The notes beneath the pieces were generated by a model that was not told the origin of the DNA, searched no databases, and worked only from the letters and a program-made list of their open reading frames with translations. DNA of 5,670 nt, taken from positions 1 to 5,670 of the forward strand of contig ONNL01000069.1 in NCBI GenBank assembly GCA_900319195.1, written 5' to 3'. Positions 1 to 5,670 of this stretch are shown piece by piece. A program made the position numbers and the translations under genes. Position 1 is the first letter of the stretch, and every line of letters begins with the position of its first letter. Source of the DNA: an uncultured Ruminococcus sp. GTDB lineage: Bacteria > Bacillota > Clostridia > Oscillospirales > Ruminococcaceae.

Positions 1-51
1 AATAATAATTATTGAAATTTTCCAAACAAAAATTGAGTTTTCATTTTATAC
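1..51. other. AT-rich spacer downstream of the xylosidase gene
   Basis: Non-coding, strongly AT-rich stretch following the TAA stop of the alpha-xylosidase gene on the minus strand. I searched it for a GC-rich hairpin with a T-tract and found only very short AT-only inverted repeats (for example GAAA/TTTC), so no terminator can be called. A terminator or a further co-transcribed gene may lie beyond the left edge of the window. Confidence 0.6.
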
Positions 52-2370
52 TTATTTACTGATCACAACATTGAGCTTCTGAGCGCTCTCTACGGTGAAC
101 GGCTTATCCATACCGCTGACGGTAACGGTTATCGTATCGCCGCTGCGTACAGCCTTTATCGAAGCCGCAAGCTCAGCATCCTTGTCGTAGACCTCAGTCT
201 CAGCGGACTTTCCGTCCTCAAGACCGTAAACAACTATCTTCATGTTGTCCGTGTAGTCGTATTCCGCGTGATTCTTGAAATCGCCGTAGACGATTATCGA
301 ATTAGGCTTTGCATAAAGCGGCATACCGAAGTAATCATACTTCTGAGTGTACCACCTTCCGCCCTCCTTGACCTCGCCTGTCTGAATGTCAGTCCATTCA
401 GCACCGACAGGGAGATAGAATGTGCACTCACCGTCCTCGCTGAAAACGGGAGCAACAAGCAGGCTGTCTCCGAGCATATACTGAGTATCGACCGTGAGTG
501 CGGCTCTGTCATACGAGAAGTCAACGACCATTGCCCTCATCATCGGGACACCTGTCTTATGAGTATAAACTGCATTTGCAAAGAGGTACGGCATGAGTCT
601 GCCCTTGAGCTTTACGAAGTGGCGCGATACGTCACAGCTCTCCTCGTCGAAATTCCACGGCACTCTGTATGAGGAGCTTCCGTGATAGCGCGAGTGTGTG
701 GACATAAGACCGAATGCTGTCCAGCGCTTGTAGAGGTCGGGAGTACCCGTGGACTCGAAGCCCGAGATGTCGTGCGAGAAGAATCCGAATCCCGAGAGGC
801 ACAGCGAAAGTCCGCCGCGGAGAGTCTCAAGCATGGAGTCAAAGTTGGAGAAGCAGTCTCCGCCCCAGTGTACAGGGAACTGCTGACCGCCTGCTGTTGC
901 CGAGCGTGCAAACAGGCAGGCATTGTTCATGCCCTTGACCTCCTGGAGAGCCGTGAAAACGGTCTTATTGTAGAGGTAGGTGTAGTAGTTGTGCATCTTA
1001 TACGGGTCAGAGCCGTCATAGTAAACAACGTCCGTCGGGATACGCTCACCGAAATCGGTCTTGATAGCGTCAACTCCGAGAGCCGCAAGCTCCTTTATCT
1101 TGCCTGCGTACCATTCGCAAGCCTCGGGATTTGTGAAGTCGATTATAGCAAGTCCCGGCTGCCAGAGGTCTGTCTGGAATACCGAGCCGTCCTTATTCTT
1201 GATGAAATAGCCCTTCTCCATGCACTCCTTGAAAATGGGAGCACGCTGACCTACGTAGGAGTTTATCCACACGCAGATGTGAAGTCCTTTTTCCTTGAGA
1301 CGTGAGATCATGCCCTTCGGATCGGGGAACATACGCTCGTCCCAGATAAAGCTGCACCACTCGAATTCCTTCATCCAGAAGCAGTCGAAGTGGAAAACGT
1401 CGAGCGGTATATCGCGGCGCTCCATTTCGTCGATGAAGGAGTTTACAGTCTCCTCGTCGTAGTTTGTGGTGAACGAGGTCGAGAGCCAGAGTCCGAAGGT
1501 ATATGCAGGCGGAAGTGCAGGCTTGCCTGTGAGGGTGGTGTACTCCGAAAGCACGTCCGCGACTGTCTCGCCGCCGAATACGAAGTATTCAAGACGCTGT
1601 CCCTGAACGGTGAAAGCCACCTTTGAGACTGTCTCGCTTGCAATATCGAATGTGACGAGCTCGGGGTGATTTACGAACACACCATAGTTCCTTGACGAAA
1701 CATAGAAAGGAATGGACTTGTAGCTCTGCTCGGAACAGGTCCCGCCGTCGTTGTTCCACACCTCAACGGTCTGACCGTTTTTGGTGAATGTCGAGAACTT
1801 CTCACCGAAGCCGTAGATATACTCACCTGCCGAGATACCGAGCATTTCACGGATATAAGAGCTGTCGCCGTTATCAGCCTTTGCGAAGAAGCGGTCACCC
1901 TGCTGAGCTGTCTGCTTGTTTCTTGTGAGCCAGTTTTCCTCCTCAATAAGAGAGGTAGTGCGCCAGCCCTCCTTTGTGAGAAGCCTGTCGTCGTACCAGT
2001 AGGAGATGTCCCAAGCGCCGCCCTGTGTGCCTATTTTCACCTTAGTTTTGCCCGAGATAAGTTCACAGCCGCCGTTTTCTGTACGTTTTACAGTCGGACG
2101 GAAGGAGCTGTCCTCATAGAGAGTAAATGAGGGAGACTTTTTGAGTGCGCCCGAGAAGTGTTCAACAGTTACCTTGATACTGTTTTCGAGGGTAGAGGTA
2201 AAGGTGACTGTGAACATAGGACCGCCGAGGGTCATACCGCGGTTGCCTATCCACTGATTTGTAGCGTAAACCGTAACGGAGGTGTCGTCGGACTCAATAT
2301 CGTATATCTGAGTCGCATAGTTTACGTTGTAGCCGGGCTTAGTAAGCCAGAAGCCGTCTGAGATTTTCAT
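52..2370 (-). CDS. yicI: GH31 alpha-xylosidase, YicI type (intracellular)
   Basis: Removes alpha-1,6-linked xylose from the non-reducing end of xyloglucan oligosaccharides such as isoprimeverose (EC 3.2.1.177). The 772-residue product matches E. coli YicI in length and, from memory of that sequence, nearly along its whole course. Expected domains are an N-terminal beta-sandwich (about 1-245), a (beta/alpha)8 catalytic barrel (about 250-585) and two C-terminal beta-domains. The catalytic nucleophile is Asp439 in KTDFGERIP, and the acid/base is Asp505 in HWGGDC; their 66-residue spacing equals that of YicI Asp416/Asp482. The substrate-pocket residues of YicI are all kept: Phe300, Cys330-Phe331 in HFDCFWMK, Trp368 and Lys437. 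The Cys-Phe pair favours xylosidase over alpha-glucosidase activity. There is no signal peptide, so it should act in the cytoplasm on imported oligosaccharides. The ATG at 2370 is chosen because AAAGGAG lies 8 bases upstream and YicI proteins begin MKISDG. It is divergent from an AraC-type regulator that probably controls it. No frameshift or missing active-site residue is seen. Confidence 0.95.
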   Translation of the reverse strand: MKISDGFWLTKPGYNVNYATQIYDIESDDTSVTVYATNQWIGNRGMTLGGPMFTVTFTSTLENSIKVTVEHFSGALKKSPSFTLYEDSSFRPTVKRTENGGCELISGKTKVKIGTQGGAWDISYWYDDRLLTKEGWRTTSLIEEENWLTRNKQTAQQGDRFFAKADNGDSSYIREMLGISAGEYIYGFGEKFSTFTKNGQTVEVWNNDGGTCSEQSYKSIPFYVSSRNYGVFVNHPELVTFDIASETVSKVAFTVQGQRLEYFVFGGETVADVLSEYTTLTGKPALPPAYTFGLWLSTSFTTNYDEETVNSFIDEMERRDIPLDVFHFDCFWMKEFEWCSFIWDERMFPDPKGMISRLKEKGLHICVWINSYVGQRAPIFKECMEKGYFIKNKDGSVFQTDLWQPGLAIIDFTNPEACEWYAGKIKELAALGVDAIKTDFGERIPTDVVYYDGSDPYKMHNYYTYLYNKTVFTALQEVKGMNNACLFARSATAGGQQFPVHWGGDCFSNFDSMLETLRGGLSLCLSGFGFFSHDISGFESTGTPDLYKRWTAFGLMSTHSRYHGSSSYRVPWNFDEESCDVSRHFVKLKGRLMPYLFANAVYTHKTGVPMMRAMVVDFSYDRAALTVDTQYMLGDSLLVAPVFSEDGECTFYLPVGAEWTDIQTGEVKEGGRWYTQKYDYFGMPLYAKPNSIIVYGDFKNHAEYDYTDNMKIVVYGLEDGKSAETEVYDKDAELAASIKAVRSGDTITVTVSGMDKPFTVESAQKLNVVISK

Positions 2371-2378
2371 TATAAAAA

Positions 2379-2385
2379 CTCCTTT
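2379..2385 (-). promoter_or_regulatory. Ribosome binding site of the alpha-xylosidase gene
   Basis: AAAGGAG on the minus strand, 8 bases before the ATG at 2370. It decides the start: the longer frame opening with TTG at 2388 would begin upstream of and overlap this site, and its extra six residues are absent from YicI homologues. Confidence 0.85.
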
Positions 2386-2415
2386 CAAAAAATGCTTATC
2401 CGTGCCATCTCCTGC

Positions 2416-2444
2416 TTGACTGATACTATCCTTTATGATATAAT
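2416..2444 (+). promoter_or_regulatory. SigA-type promoter of the AraC-family regulator gene
   Basis: The -35 box TTGACT (2416-2421) and the -10 box TATAAT (2439-2444) are separated by exactly 17 bases, a near-consensus housekeeping promoter. Transcription would start near 2451, giving a leader of roughly 77 bases before the regulator start at 2528. Its strength on paper suggests that expression is limited by repression or interference rather than by activation. Confidence 0.8.
2422..2430. promoter_or_regulatory. Small palindrome in the promoter spacer, possible operator
   Basis: GATA-C-TATC is a perfect 9-base palindrome lying between the -35 and -10 boxes of the regulator promoter, where a bound protein would block RNA polymerase. 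A CTGATA element (2420-2425), overlapping its left half, has an inverted copy TATCAG at 2470-2475, about 50 bases away. AraC-family proteins more often bind direct repeats, so assigning this site to the adjacent regulator is only a guess. Sites this short also occur by chance in AT-rich DNA. Confidence 0.3.
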
Positions 2445-2488
2445 AATAACATCATCTTAGGGATTTTTCTATCAGAATACACCCCGAA

Positions 2489-2497
2489 ATTATAACA
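2489..2497 (-). promoter_or_regulatory. Candidate extended -10 promoter for the alpha-xylosidase gene
   Basis: On the minus strand the sequence reads TGTTATAAT, a perfect -10 hexamer with the upstream TG of extended -10 promoters. No acceptable -35 box lies about 17 bases upstream, as expected for a promoter that needs an activator such as an AraC-family protein. Transcription would start near 2482, giving a leader of about 110 bases that runs across the regulator promoter. Chance occurrence in this AT-rich spacer is possible. Confidence 0.4.
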
Positions 2498-2511
2498 ATA
2501 ATGCCAAATAT

Positions 2512-2519
2512 GAGGAGGG
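2512..2519 (+). promoter_or_regulatory. Ribosome binding site of the AraC-family regulator gene
   Basis: GAGGAGGG ends 8 bases before the ATG at 2528. It decides the start: the in-frame ATG at 2501 lies upstream of this site and has no comparable site of its own. Confidence 0.85.
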
Positions 2520-2527
2520 CAACCGAA

Positions 2528-3472
2528 ATGGAGGACATTCACCCCAGCAGATACAGAGAAGCCGCTCTCCACGGTACTCCGCAGTTCCCGATGAGAGTGT
2601 ACCTCAACAACTTCAACTGGTACGCAGGCGGTATAATCGACCTGCACTGGCACCCCGAGATAGAACTCGCAGTCGTCCTCTCGGGACGTGTGAGCTGCCT
2701 TATCAACGATATTCCCGTCGAGGTCGGTGAGGGCGAGGGCTTTTTCATAAACTCCAACACCATGCACACCGAGCACCCTGCCTCCACCGACATCGAGCCG
2801 ACCATGATAACCGTCTGCTTTATGCCCGAATTTATAGGCGACTGCGGCTCCGACCTCATCTACCGCAAGTATGTGGCACCTGTCGTGAACGCTCACGGTC
2901 TATACGGAATGAAACTCTCACCTCAGGTTGACTGGCAAAAAGAAGTGCTCGGGAATGTCCGCGAGCTATACAACATCTCACAGAACAGAACTTGGGGCTA
3001 TGAGCTGAAATGCCGTAATTTAATAGGCAGTATGTGGCAGAGATTAGTCTGCAACCTCAGCTTCGAGGACACCGCCGAGACCTCGCAGACCTCCGACCTT
3101 GCCGAGAAAAGACTCAAAAAAATGCTCTCGTTCATTCACGGGAACTACCGCTCCGACCTCACCGTTGACCAGATAGCACGCTCCGCAAATATAAGCAGGA
3201 GCGAGTGCTTTCGCTGCTTCCGCAATATCATCGGCAAAAAGCCGATAACCTACCTCAACGAGTACAGGCTCAAGGCGGCTGCGGAAATGCTCACCACGAC
3301 CGATATGCTGATAACCGAGATCTGCTTTGCCTGCGGCTTCACCCACAGCAGCTACTTCGGGAAGCTGTTCAGCAGATACTACGGCGTGACTCCAAAGCAG
3401 TTCAGACGCAATGACACCGTCGGCGGACGCAGGGAAACTGCTCAGAGCTCGTTCAGCTCCCCTATGAAGTAA
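2528..3472 (+). CDS. AraC-family transcriptional regulator with cupin sensor domain
   Basis: A DNA-binding regulator of 314 residues, a normal length for the family. The N-terminal half is a cupin-like ligand-binding domain: HWHPEIE at about 40-46 begins the metal/ligand-type motif, followed by a glycine-rich strand region (about 66-72) and a second histidine cluster, MHTEHP (79-84). The C-terminal AraC DNA-binding domain spans about 190-294. Its first helix-turn-helix is near 211-233 (LTVDQIARSANISRSECF), the second near 262-286 (ITEICFACGFTHSSYFGKLF), and the family hallmark GVTPKQFRR ends it. It is divergent from the alpha-xylosidase gene, which it probably activates in response to a xylose-containing sugar; that ligand is inferred from context only. 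Beyond the DNA-binding domain is an unusual tail of about 20 residues, rich in Ser, Arg and Thr. The last ten or so codons of this tail overlap the end of folC on the other strand. Confidence 0.92.
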   Translation: MEDIHPSRYREAALHGTPQFPMRVYLNNFNWYAGGIIDLHWHPEIELAVVLSGRVSCLINDIPVEVGEGEGFFINSNTMHTEHPASTDIEPTMITVCFMPEFIGDCGSDLIYRKYVAPVVNAHGLYGMKLSPQVDWQKEVLGNVRELYNISQNRTWGYELKCRNLIGSMWQRLVCNLSFEDTAETSQTSDLAEKRLKKMLSFIHGNYRSDLTVDQIARSANISRSECFRCFRNIIGKKPITYLNEYRLKAAAEMLTTTDMLITEICFACGFTHSSYFGKLFSRYYGVTPKQFRRNDTVGGRRETAQSSFSSPMK

Positions 3473-4716
3473 GGGTACATATAAAGCGTACCAAGGGCAA
3501 CAAGCGGTACTCCGAGCTTTTTAGCATATGAGACAGCATACCGCACTCCCTCTCCGAAACTGTCAAACGAGCGCGAGGGTATCCCCTTTTTCTCAAATTC
3601 CTCCGCGAGCACACGGCTGTCAAGCGCTCGGGGAATATCGGGCGAAGCGGTAACTGCAAGCTCCGCAATATCTCCGAGGACATCGGCATAGCTTCTGCGG
3701 TCCTTGTCTGCCATGACGCACATGAACAGCACGACCTTGCGTCCGCCGAAATACTTCCGTATGCTCTCCGCCGCGAGCGCAACTCCGTCGGGATTGTGAG
3801 CGCCGTCATAAATGATGTACGGATTCCTGCGGAGCACCTCGAACCTGCCGTGCCACTGTGCATGGGAGAGCCCGTCCGCCACAGCCTTCGGACTTATGCT
3901 CACGCCGTATCTGCCGAGGACTTCAACTGCCGTGAGGACAACAGCGGCATTGTACGGCTGATATGCACCGAGCAGTGAGAGCGTCATTCTGCCGTATCCG
4001 CCGAAATCAATGACCGTGCCGCTTATCGTTTCCGACACCACCTTCAGCCTGTCATAATCAACAGTGAAAAGCTCCGAGCCGCAGTCATCAGCGGCTTTTT
4101 TTATTACAGCAAGCGCCGCATCGTCAGTACCGCCGAACAGCACAGGTCGTTCCTGCTTGATTATCCCTGCCTTGTGGGAGGCTATTTCGGCAGTCGTTTT
4201 CCCGAGCACGTCAGTGTGGTCGGGACAGACGTTTGTGATGACGGACAGCAGAGGTGAGGTGATGATATTCGTGGAATCGAGGTCGCCGCCGAGTCCGCAC
4301 TCTATCACCGCTATGTCGCATTTCTCACGTCTGAAAAGCTCAAAGGCGGCGGCGGTCAGCATCTCAAACTGTGTAGGCTTATCGGACATTTCATCGTCTA
4401 TGGGAATGATGTCCGCTATCACCTCCGCAAGCACTCCCATGTCGGCTTCTTTACCGTCTATGCGGAAGCTGTCGGTGACTCCCGTGAGTGCAGGCGACGA
4501 AAACCACCCGGTCCTCAGACCTGCCTCCGTGAGTATGGAAGTGAGCATTGCCCCGAATGAGCCCTTGCCGTTTGTGCCTGAGACATGGATAATGCGGAGA
4601 CTATCCTGCGGATCTCCGAGCTTCTCCGCAAGGTATCTCACCCGTGAGAGTCCCGGCTTTCTGCCGCGTGATGCCGCGTTTTCTATGAAAAGCTCTGTGC
4701 TTTTTCCTTTGTCCAT
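3442..4716 (-). CDS. folC: Bifunctional folylpolyglutamate synthase / dihydrofolate synthase
   Basis: Adds glutamate to dihydropteroate and then to folates in the cytoplasm, using ATP; a Mur-ligase-family enzyme. The 424 residues match the usual FolC length. Visible motifs are the P-loop HVSGTNGKGS (44-53), FSSPALTGVTDSFRI (72-86, counterpart of the usual SPHL region), ECGLGGDLDSTN (139-150), ITNVCPDHTDVLG (160-172), SHKAGIIK (180-187, whose Lys182 is the expected carbamylated lysine), YDGAHNPDG (303-311) and the C-terminal LGTLYMYPYFIGE. The usual Arg after Gly-Gly in GGRxDxTN is Asp145 here. The ATG at 4716 has GGAGGT 6 bases upstream. The gene start lies inside the small membrane ORF upstream, suggesting co-transcription or translational coupling. 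Its 3' end overlaps the convergent regulator gene by 31 bases. Sequence alone cannot say whether both activities are kept. Confidence 0.93.
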   Translation of the reverse strand: MDKGKSTELFIENAASRGRKPGLSRVRYLAEKLGDPQDSLRIIHVSGTNGKGSFGAMLTSILTEAGLRTGWFSSPALTGVTDSFRIDGKEADMGVLAEVIADIIPIDDEMSDKPTQFEMLTAAAFELFRREKCDIAVIECGLGGDLDSTNIITSPLLSVITNVCPDHTDVLGKTTAEIASHKAGIIKQERPVLFGGTDDAALAVIKKAADDCGSELFTVDYDRLKVVSETISGTVIDFGGYGRMTLSLLGAYQPYNAAVVLTAVEVLGRYGVSISPKAVADGLSHAQWHGRFEVLRRNPYIIYDGAHNPDGVALAAESIRKYFGGRKVVLFMCVMADKDRRSYADVLGDIAELAVTASPDIPRALDSRVLAEEFEKKGIPSRSFDSFGEGVRYAVSYAKKLGVPLVALGTLYMYPYFIGELNEL

Positions 4717-5012
4717 ATAAAGACCTCCGTGATGATATAGTGTCTCGTGATTTTGTCTGCGGCTGTCTGCTTCGGCTTTGAGGTGCCCTTGCGGTAATTT
4801 ATGAGCTCCGCGAAGCTGCTGCCATTGCGCTTGGTGAGCACAAATAACAGCAGCACCGGCAGAATGTTCACGACAGCTGCCGCTATCGACCGGATATTGC
4901 TAAGCTCCGAGAGCTTCTTCCCTGTGAGCGCTGCCGCCGCAATAAATATCAGCGGAAACACCGCACACCTCACGGGTAGCAGATACTTCAGACTATTGTT
5001 CTTTTCGGACAT
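4683..5012 (-). CDS. Small two-helix membrane protein, probably an N-terminal remnant
   Basis: A 109-residue ORF with two hydrophobic segments, about residues 11-30 and 42-60, separated by a short polar loop and followed by SSFAELINYRKGTSKPKQ (65-82). The latter resembles the loop after the first helices of CPBP-type multi-pass membrane proteins (Abi/CAAX protease-like) in Clostridia; this is memory-based resemblance, not a search. No catalytic EExxxR or later helices are present, so if it belongs there it is only the front part. From about residue 83 the sequence becomes a polar tail with no family flavour. This tail reads straight through folC's ribosome binding site and start, ending 34 bases inside folC. 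Two adjacent ATGs at 5015 and 5012 follow AAAGGAG (5020-5026); 5012 gives the better 7-base spacing. It may be a decayed gene, or a real small membrane protein coupled to folC translation. Confidence 0.55.
   Translation of the reverse strand: MSEKNNSLKYLLPVRCAVFPLIFIAAAALTGKKLSELSNIRSIAAAVVNILPVLLLFVLTKRNGSSFAELINYRKGTSKPKQTAADKITRHYIITEVFIWTKEKAQSFS
4723..4728 (-). promoter_or_regulatory. Ribosome binding site of folC, inside the upstream ORF
   Basis: GGAGGT on the minus strand, 6 bases before the folC ATG. It lies within the translated part of the small membrane ORF (codons for its residues 95-97), so ribosomes finishing that ORF pass over it and end 34 bases inside folC. Confidence 0.8.
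4754..4770. repeat. Direct repeat of 7 bases at the putative truncation junction
   Basis: TGTCTGC occurs at 4754-4760 and again at 4764-4770, separated by GGC. The pair sits where the small membrane ORF changes from membrane-protein-like sequence to a featureless tail (its residues 81-87). Short direct repeats are typical slippage or deletion sites, but a repeat this small can be coincidental. Confidence 0.4.
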
Positions 5013-5034
5013 CATACGGCTCCTTTCAGCCTGT

Positions 5035-5081
5035 AAATAAAGCAATCAGGCGGCTTTCCGCCTGTGCGGAAAACTGCCTGA
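5035..5081 (-). terminator. Rho-independent terminator of the ROK kinase gene
   Basis: On the minus strand a long hairpin begins 16 bases after the kinase stop. TCAGGC (5081-5076) pairs with GCCTGA (5051-5046), and CGGAAA/TTTCCG (5055-5060 with 5067-5072) forms the upper stem around a 6-base loop, about 15 pairs with one mismatch. A T-rich run, TTGCTTTATTT (5045-5035), follows. A competing shorter hairpin, CAGGCGG/CCGCCTG (5064-5058 with 5053-5047, loop AAAG), uses part of the same sequence and abuts the same T-rich run. Either form should stop transcription before the small membrane ORF. Confidence 0.85.
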
Positions 5082-5097
5082 CAGAGAATATGTATGC

Positions 5098-5670
5098 TTA
5101 CTGATTTGCCTGACCGAGAAATGCTGCGCCGATAATGCCTGCGTCGTTGCCGAGCTTTGCAAGAACGACTTCCGTATTCTTCTCGGAATCCCTTGTGTAG
5201 ACTTCCTTCTTCACGAGCTCCCTTACAGGAAGGAGAAGCGGGTCGCCCTCGTTGCAGACACCGCCGCCTATGCAGAGAATGTCAGGCTGGAAGATGTTGA
5301 TCGTGTTTGTGATGCCTGCTGCAAGGTACTTGATGTACTTGTCCACAACAGCCTTAGCGTACTTATCTCCTGCACGCATAGCGTCGAATGAAGTCCTTGC
5401 TGTAACCTTGCCCTTTTCGTCTGCCATTTTCTTCATTGTGCAGTCGGGGTGCTCCTCAATAGCCTCGTTTGTCATTCTGATAAGTCCCGTAGCTGATGAG
5501 TATGCCTCAAAACAGCCGCGTCTGCCGCATGAGCAGGGTGCACCGTCCACCTCGATAACTGTGTGACCTATCTCTGCACCTGCAAAGTTCGAGCCCGAGT
5601 ATATCTTGCCGTCGATGATTATTCCGCCGCCGACTCCCGTGCCGAGAGTGATGCAGACAGCATTCTTAGC
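5098..5670 (-). CDS. ROK-family sugar kinase, probably glucokinase (5' part outside window)
   Basis: Only the C-terminal 190 residues are present; the frame is open to the right edge, so the start, the N-terminal phosphate-binding motif and the catalytic aspartate are missing. A GTG at 5550 is in frame but internal, since typical ROK sequence continues upstream of it. Numbered from the edge, it begins with ITLGTGVGGGIIIDGK (7-22), the glycine-rich sugar/ATP site. GAEIGH follows (31-36), whose Glu and His contact the sugar. His36 with Cys46, Cys48 and Cys53 in CSCGRRGCFE forms the structural zinc site typical of ROK kinases. CIGGGV (133-138) and GNDAGIIGAA (174-183) are the conserved C-terminal phosphate-binding and closing motifs. 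Glucokinase (ATP + glucose to glucose 6-phosphate) is the likeliest activity; another hexose or N-acyl sugar is possible. No helix-turn-helix can be judged because the N-terminus is absent. A terminator follows closely. Confidence 0.9.
   Translation of the reverse strand, partial: AKNAVCITLGTGVGGGIIIDGKIYSGSNFAGAEIGHTVIEVDGAPCSCGRRGCFEAYSSATGLIRMTNEAIEEHPDCTMKKMADEKGKVTARTSFDAMRAGDKYAKAVVDKYIKYLAAGITNTINIFQPDILCIGGGVCNEGDPLLLPVRELVKKEVYTRDSEKNTEVVLAKLGNDAGIIGAAFLGQANQ

Noticed and set aside
1..51. Possible terminator after the alpha-xylosidase gene
   Set aside because: Only AT-rich short inverted repeats, no stable stem followed by a T-tract on the minus strand.
682..1305. A 207-codon open frame on the plus strand, antisense to the alpha-xylosidase gene
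   Set aside because: No ribosome binding site, no recognisable domain, and it lies wholly inside a strongly conserved GH31 catalytic domain; G/C-rich codons make long antisense frames common.
2371..2388. TTG at 2388 as an alternative start of the alpha-xylosidase
   Set aside because: It would add six residues encoded by the ribosome binding site itself; the ATG at 2370 has ideal spacing and matches the family N-terminus.
2501..2527. ATG at 2501 as the start of the AraC regulator
   Set aside because: The only good ribosome binding site (2512-2519) lies downstream of it and is ideally spaced for the ATG at 2528.
3044..3346. A 100-codon open frame on the minus strand within the AraC regulator gene
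   Set aside because: Lies opposite the conserved helix-turn-helix domain and is a shadow of it; no start signals.
4064..4720. A 218-codon open frame on the plus strand, antisense to folC
   Set aside because: Its serine/proline-rich product is the typical shadow of a G/C-rich gene, with no motif; folC on the other strand has a full set of family motifs.
4717..4780. Possible separate promoter just upstream of folC (TATATC-like -10 near 4734-4739)
   Set aside because: No matching -35 box at 16-18 bases, and the region is inside the upstream ORF; co-transcription explains expression equally well.
5252..5566. A 104-codon open frame on the plus strand, antisense to the ROK kinase
   Set aside because: Overlaps the kinase's zinc-site and sugar-binding coding region and shows no ribosome binding site or family features.

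Overview
The window looks like chromosomal DNA from a Gram-positive anaerobe of the Clostridia, most likely a Ruminococcus-like gut or rumen bacterium. This is an inference from protein flavour, strong AGGAGG-type ribosome binding sites, a near-perfect housekeeping (SigA-type) promoter, and G/C-rich coding regions separated by AT-rich spacers. No mobile element, CRISPR array, tRNA or rRNA is visible. I see no clear evidence of a new multi-gene system; the content is mainly carbohydrate metabolism plus one folate gene.

Left part (1-2527). A complete intracellular GH31 alpha-xylosidase (yicI type, minus strand) is divergent from a complete AraC-family regulator (plus strand). A 157-base AT-rich control region separates them. 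It holds a TTGACT-17-TATAAT promoter for the regulator, a small palindrome inside that promoter's spacer, and a possible extended -10 element facing the xylosidase gene. This is a classic local regulator/target pair, probably serving use of xyloglucan oligosaccharides such as isoprimeverose.

Middle (2528-5012). The regulator converges on folC (dihydrofolate/folylpolyglutamate synthase, minus strand), and their 3' ends overlap by 31 bases, leaving no room for a terminator. Directly upstream of folC and overlapping its start by 34 bases is a small two-helix membrane ORF. It looks like the N-terminal remnant of a larger membrane protein: its reading frame simply runs through folC's ribosome binding site and start codon.

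Right part (5013-5670). A strong hairpin followed by a T-rich tract terminates a ROK-family sugar kinase (probably glucokinase) on the minus strand. Its C-terminal 190 residues are present; the N-terminus lies beyond the right edge. Alpha-xylosidase would release glucose and xylose, and a glucokinase would phosphorylate glucose, so the two could act in one pathway. They are separate transcription units, however, and the kinase is probably a general housekeeping enzyme.
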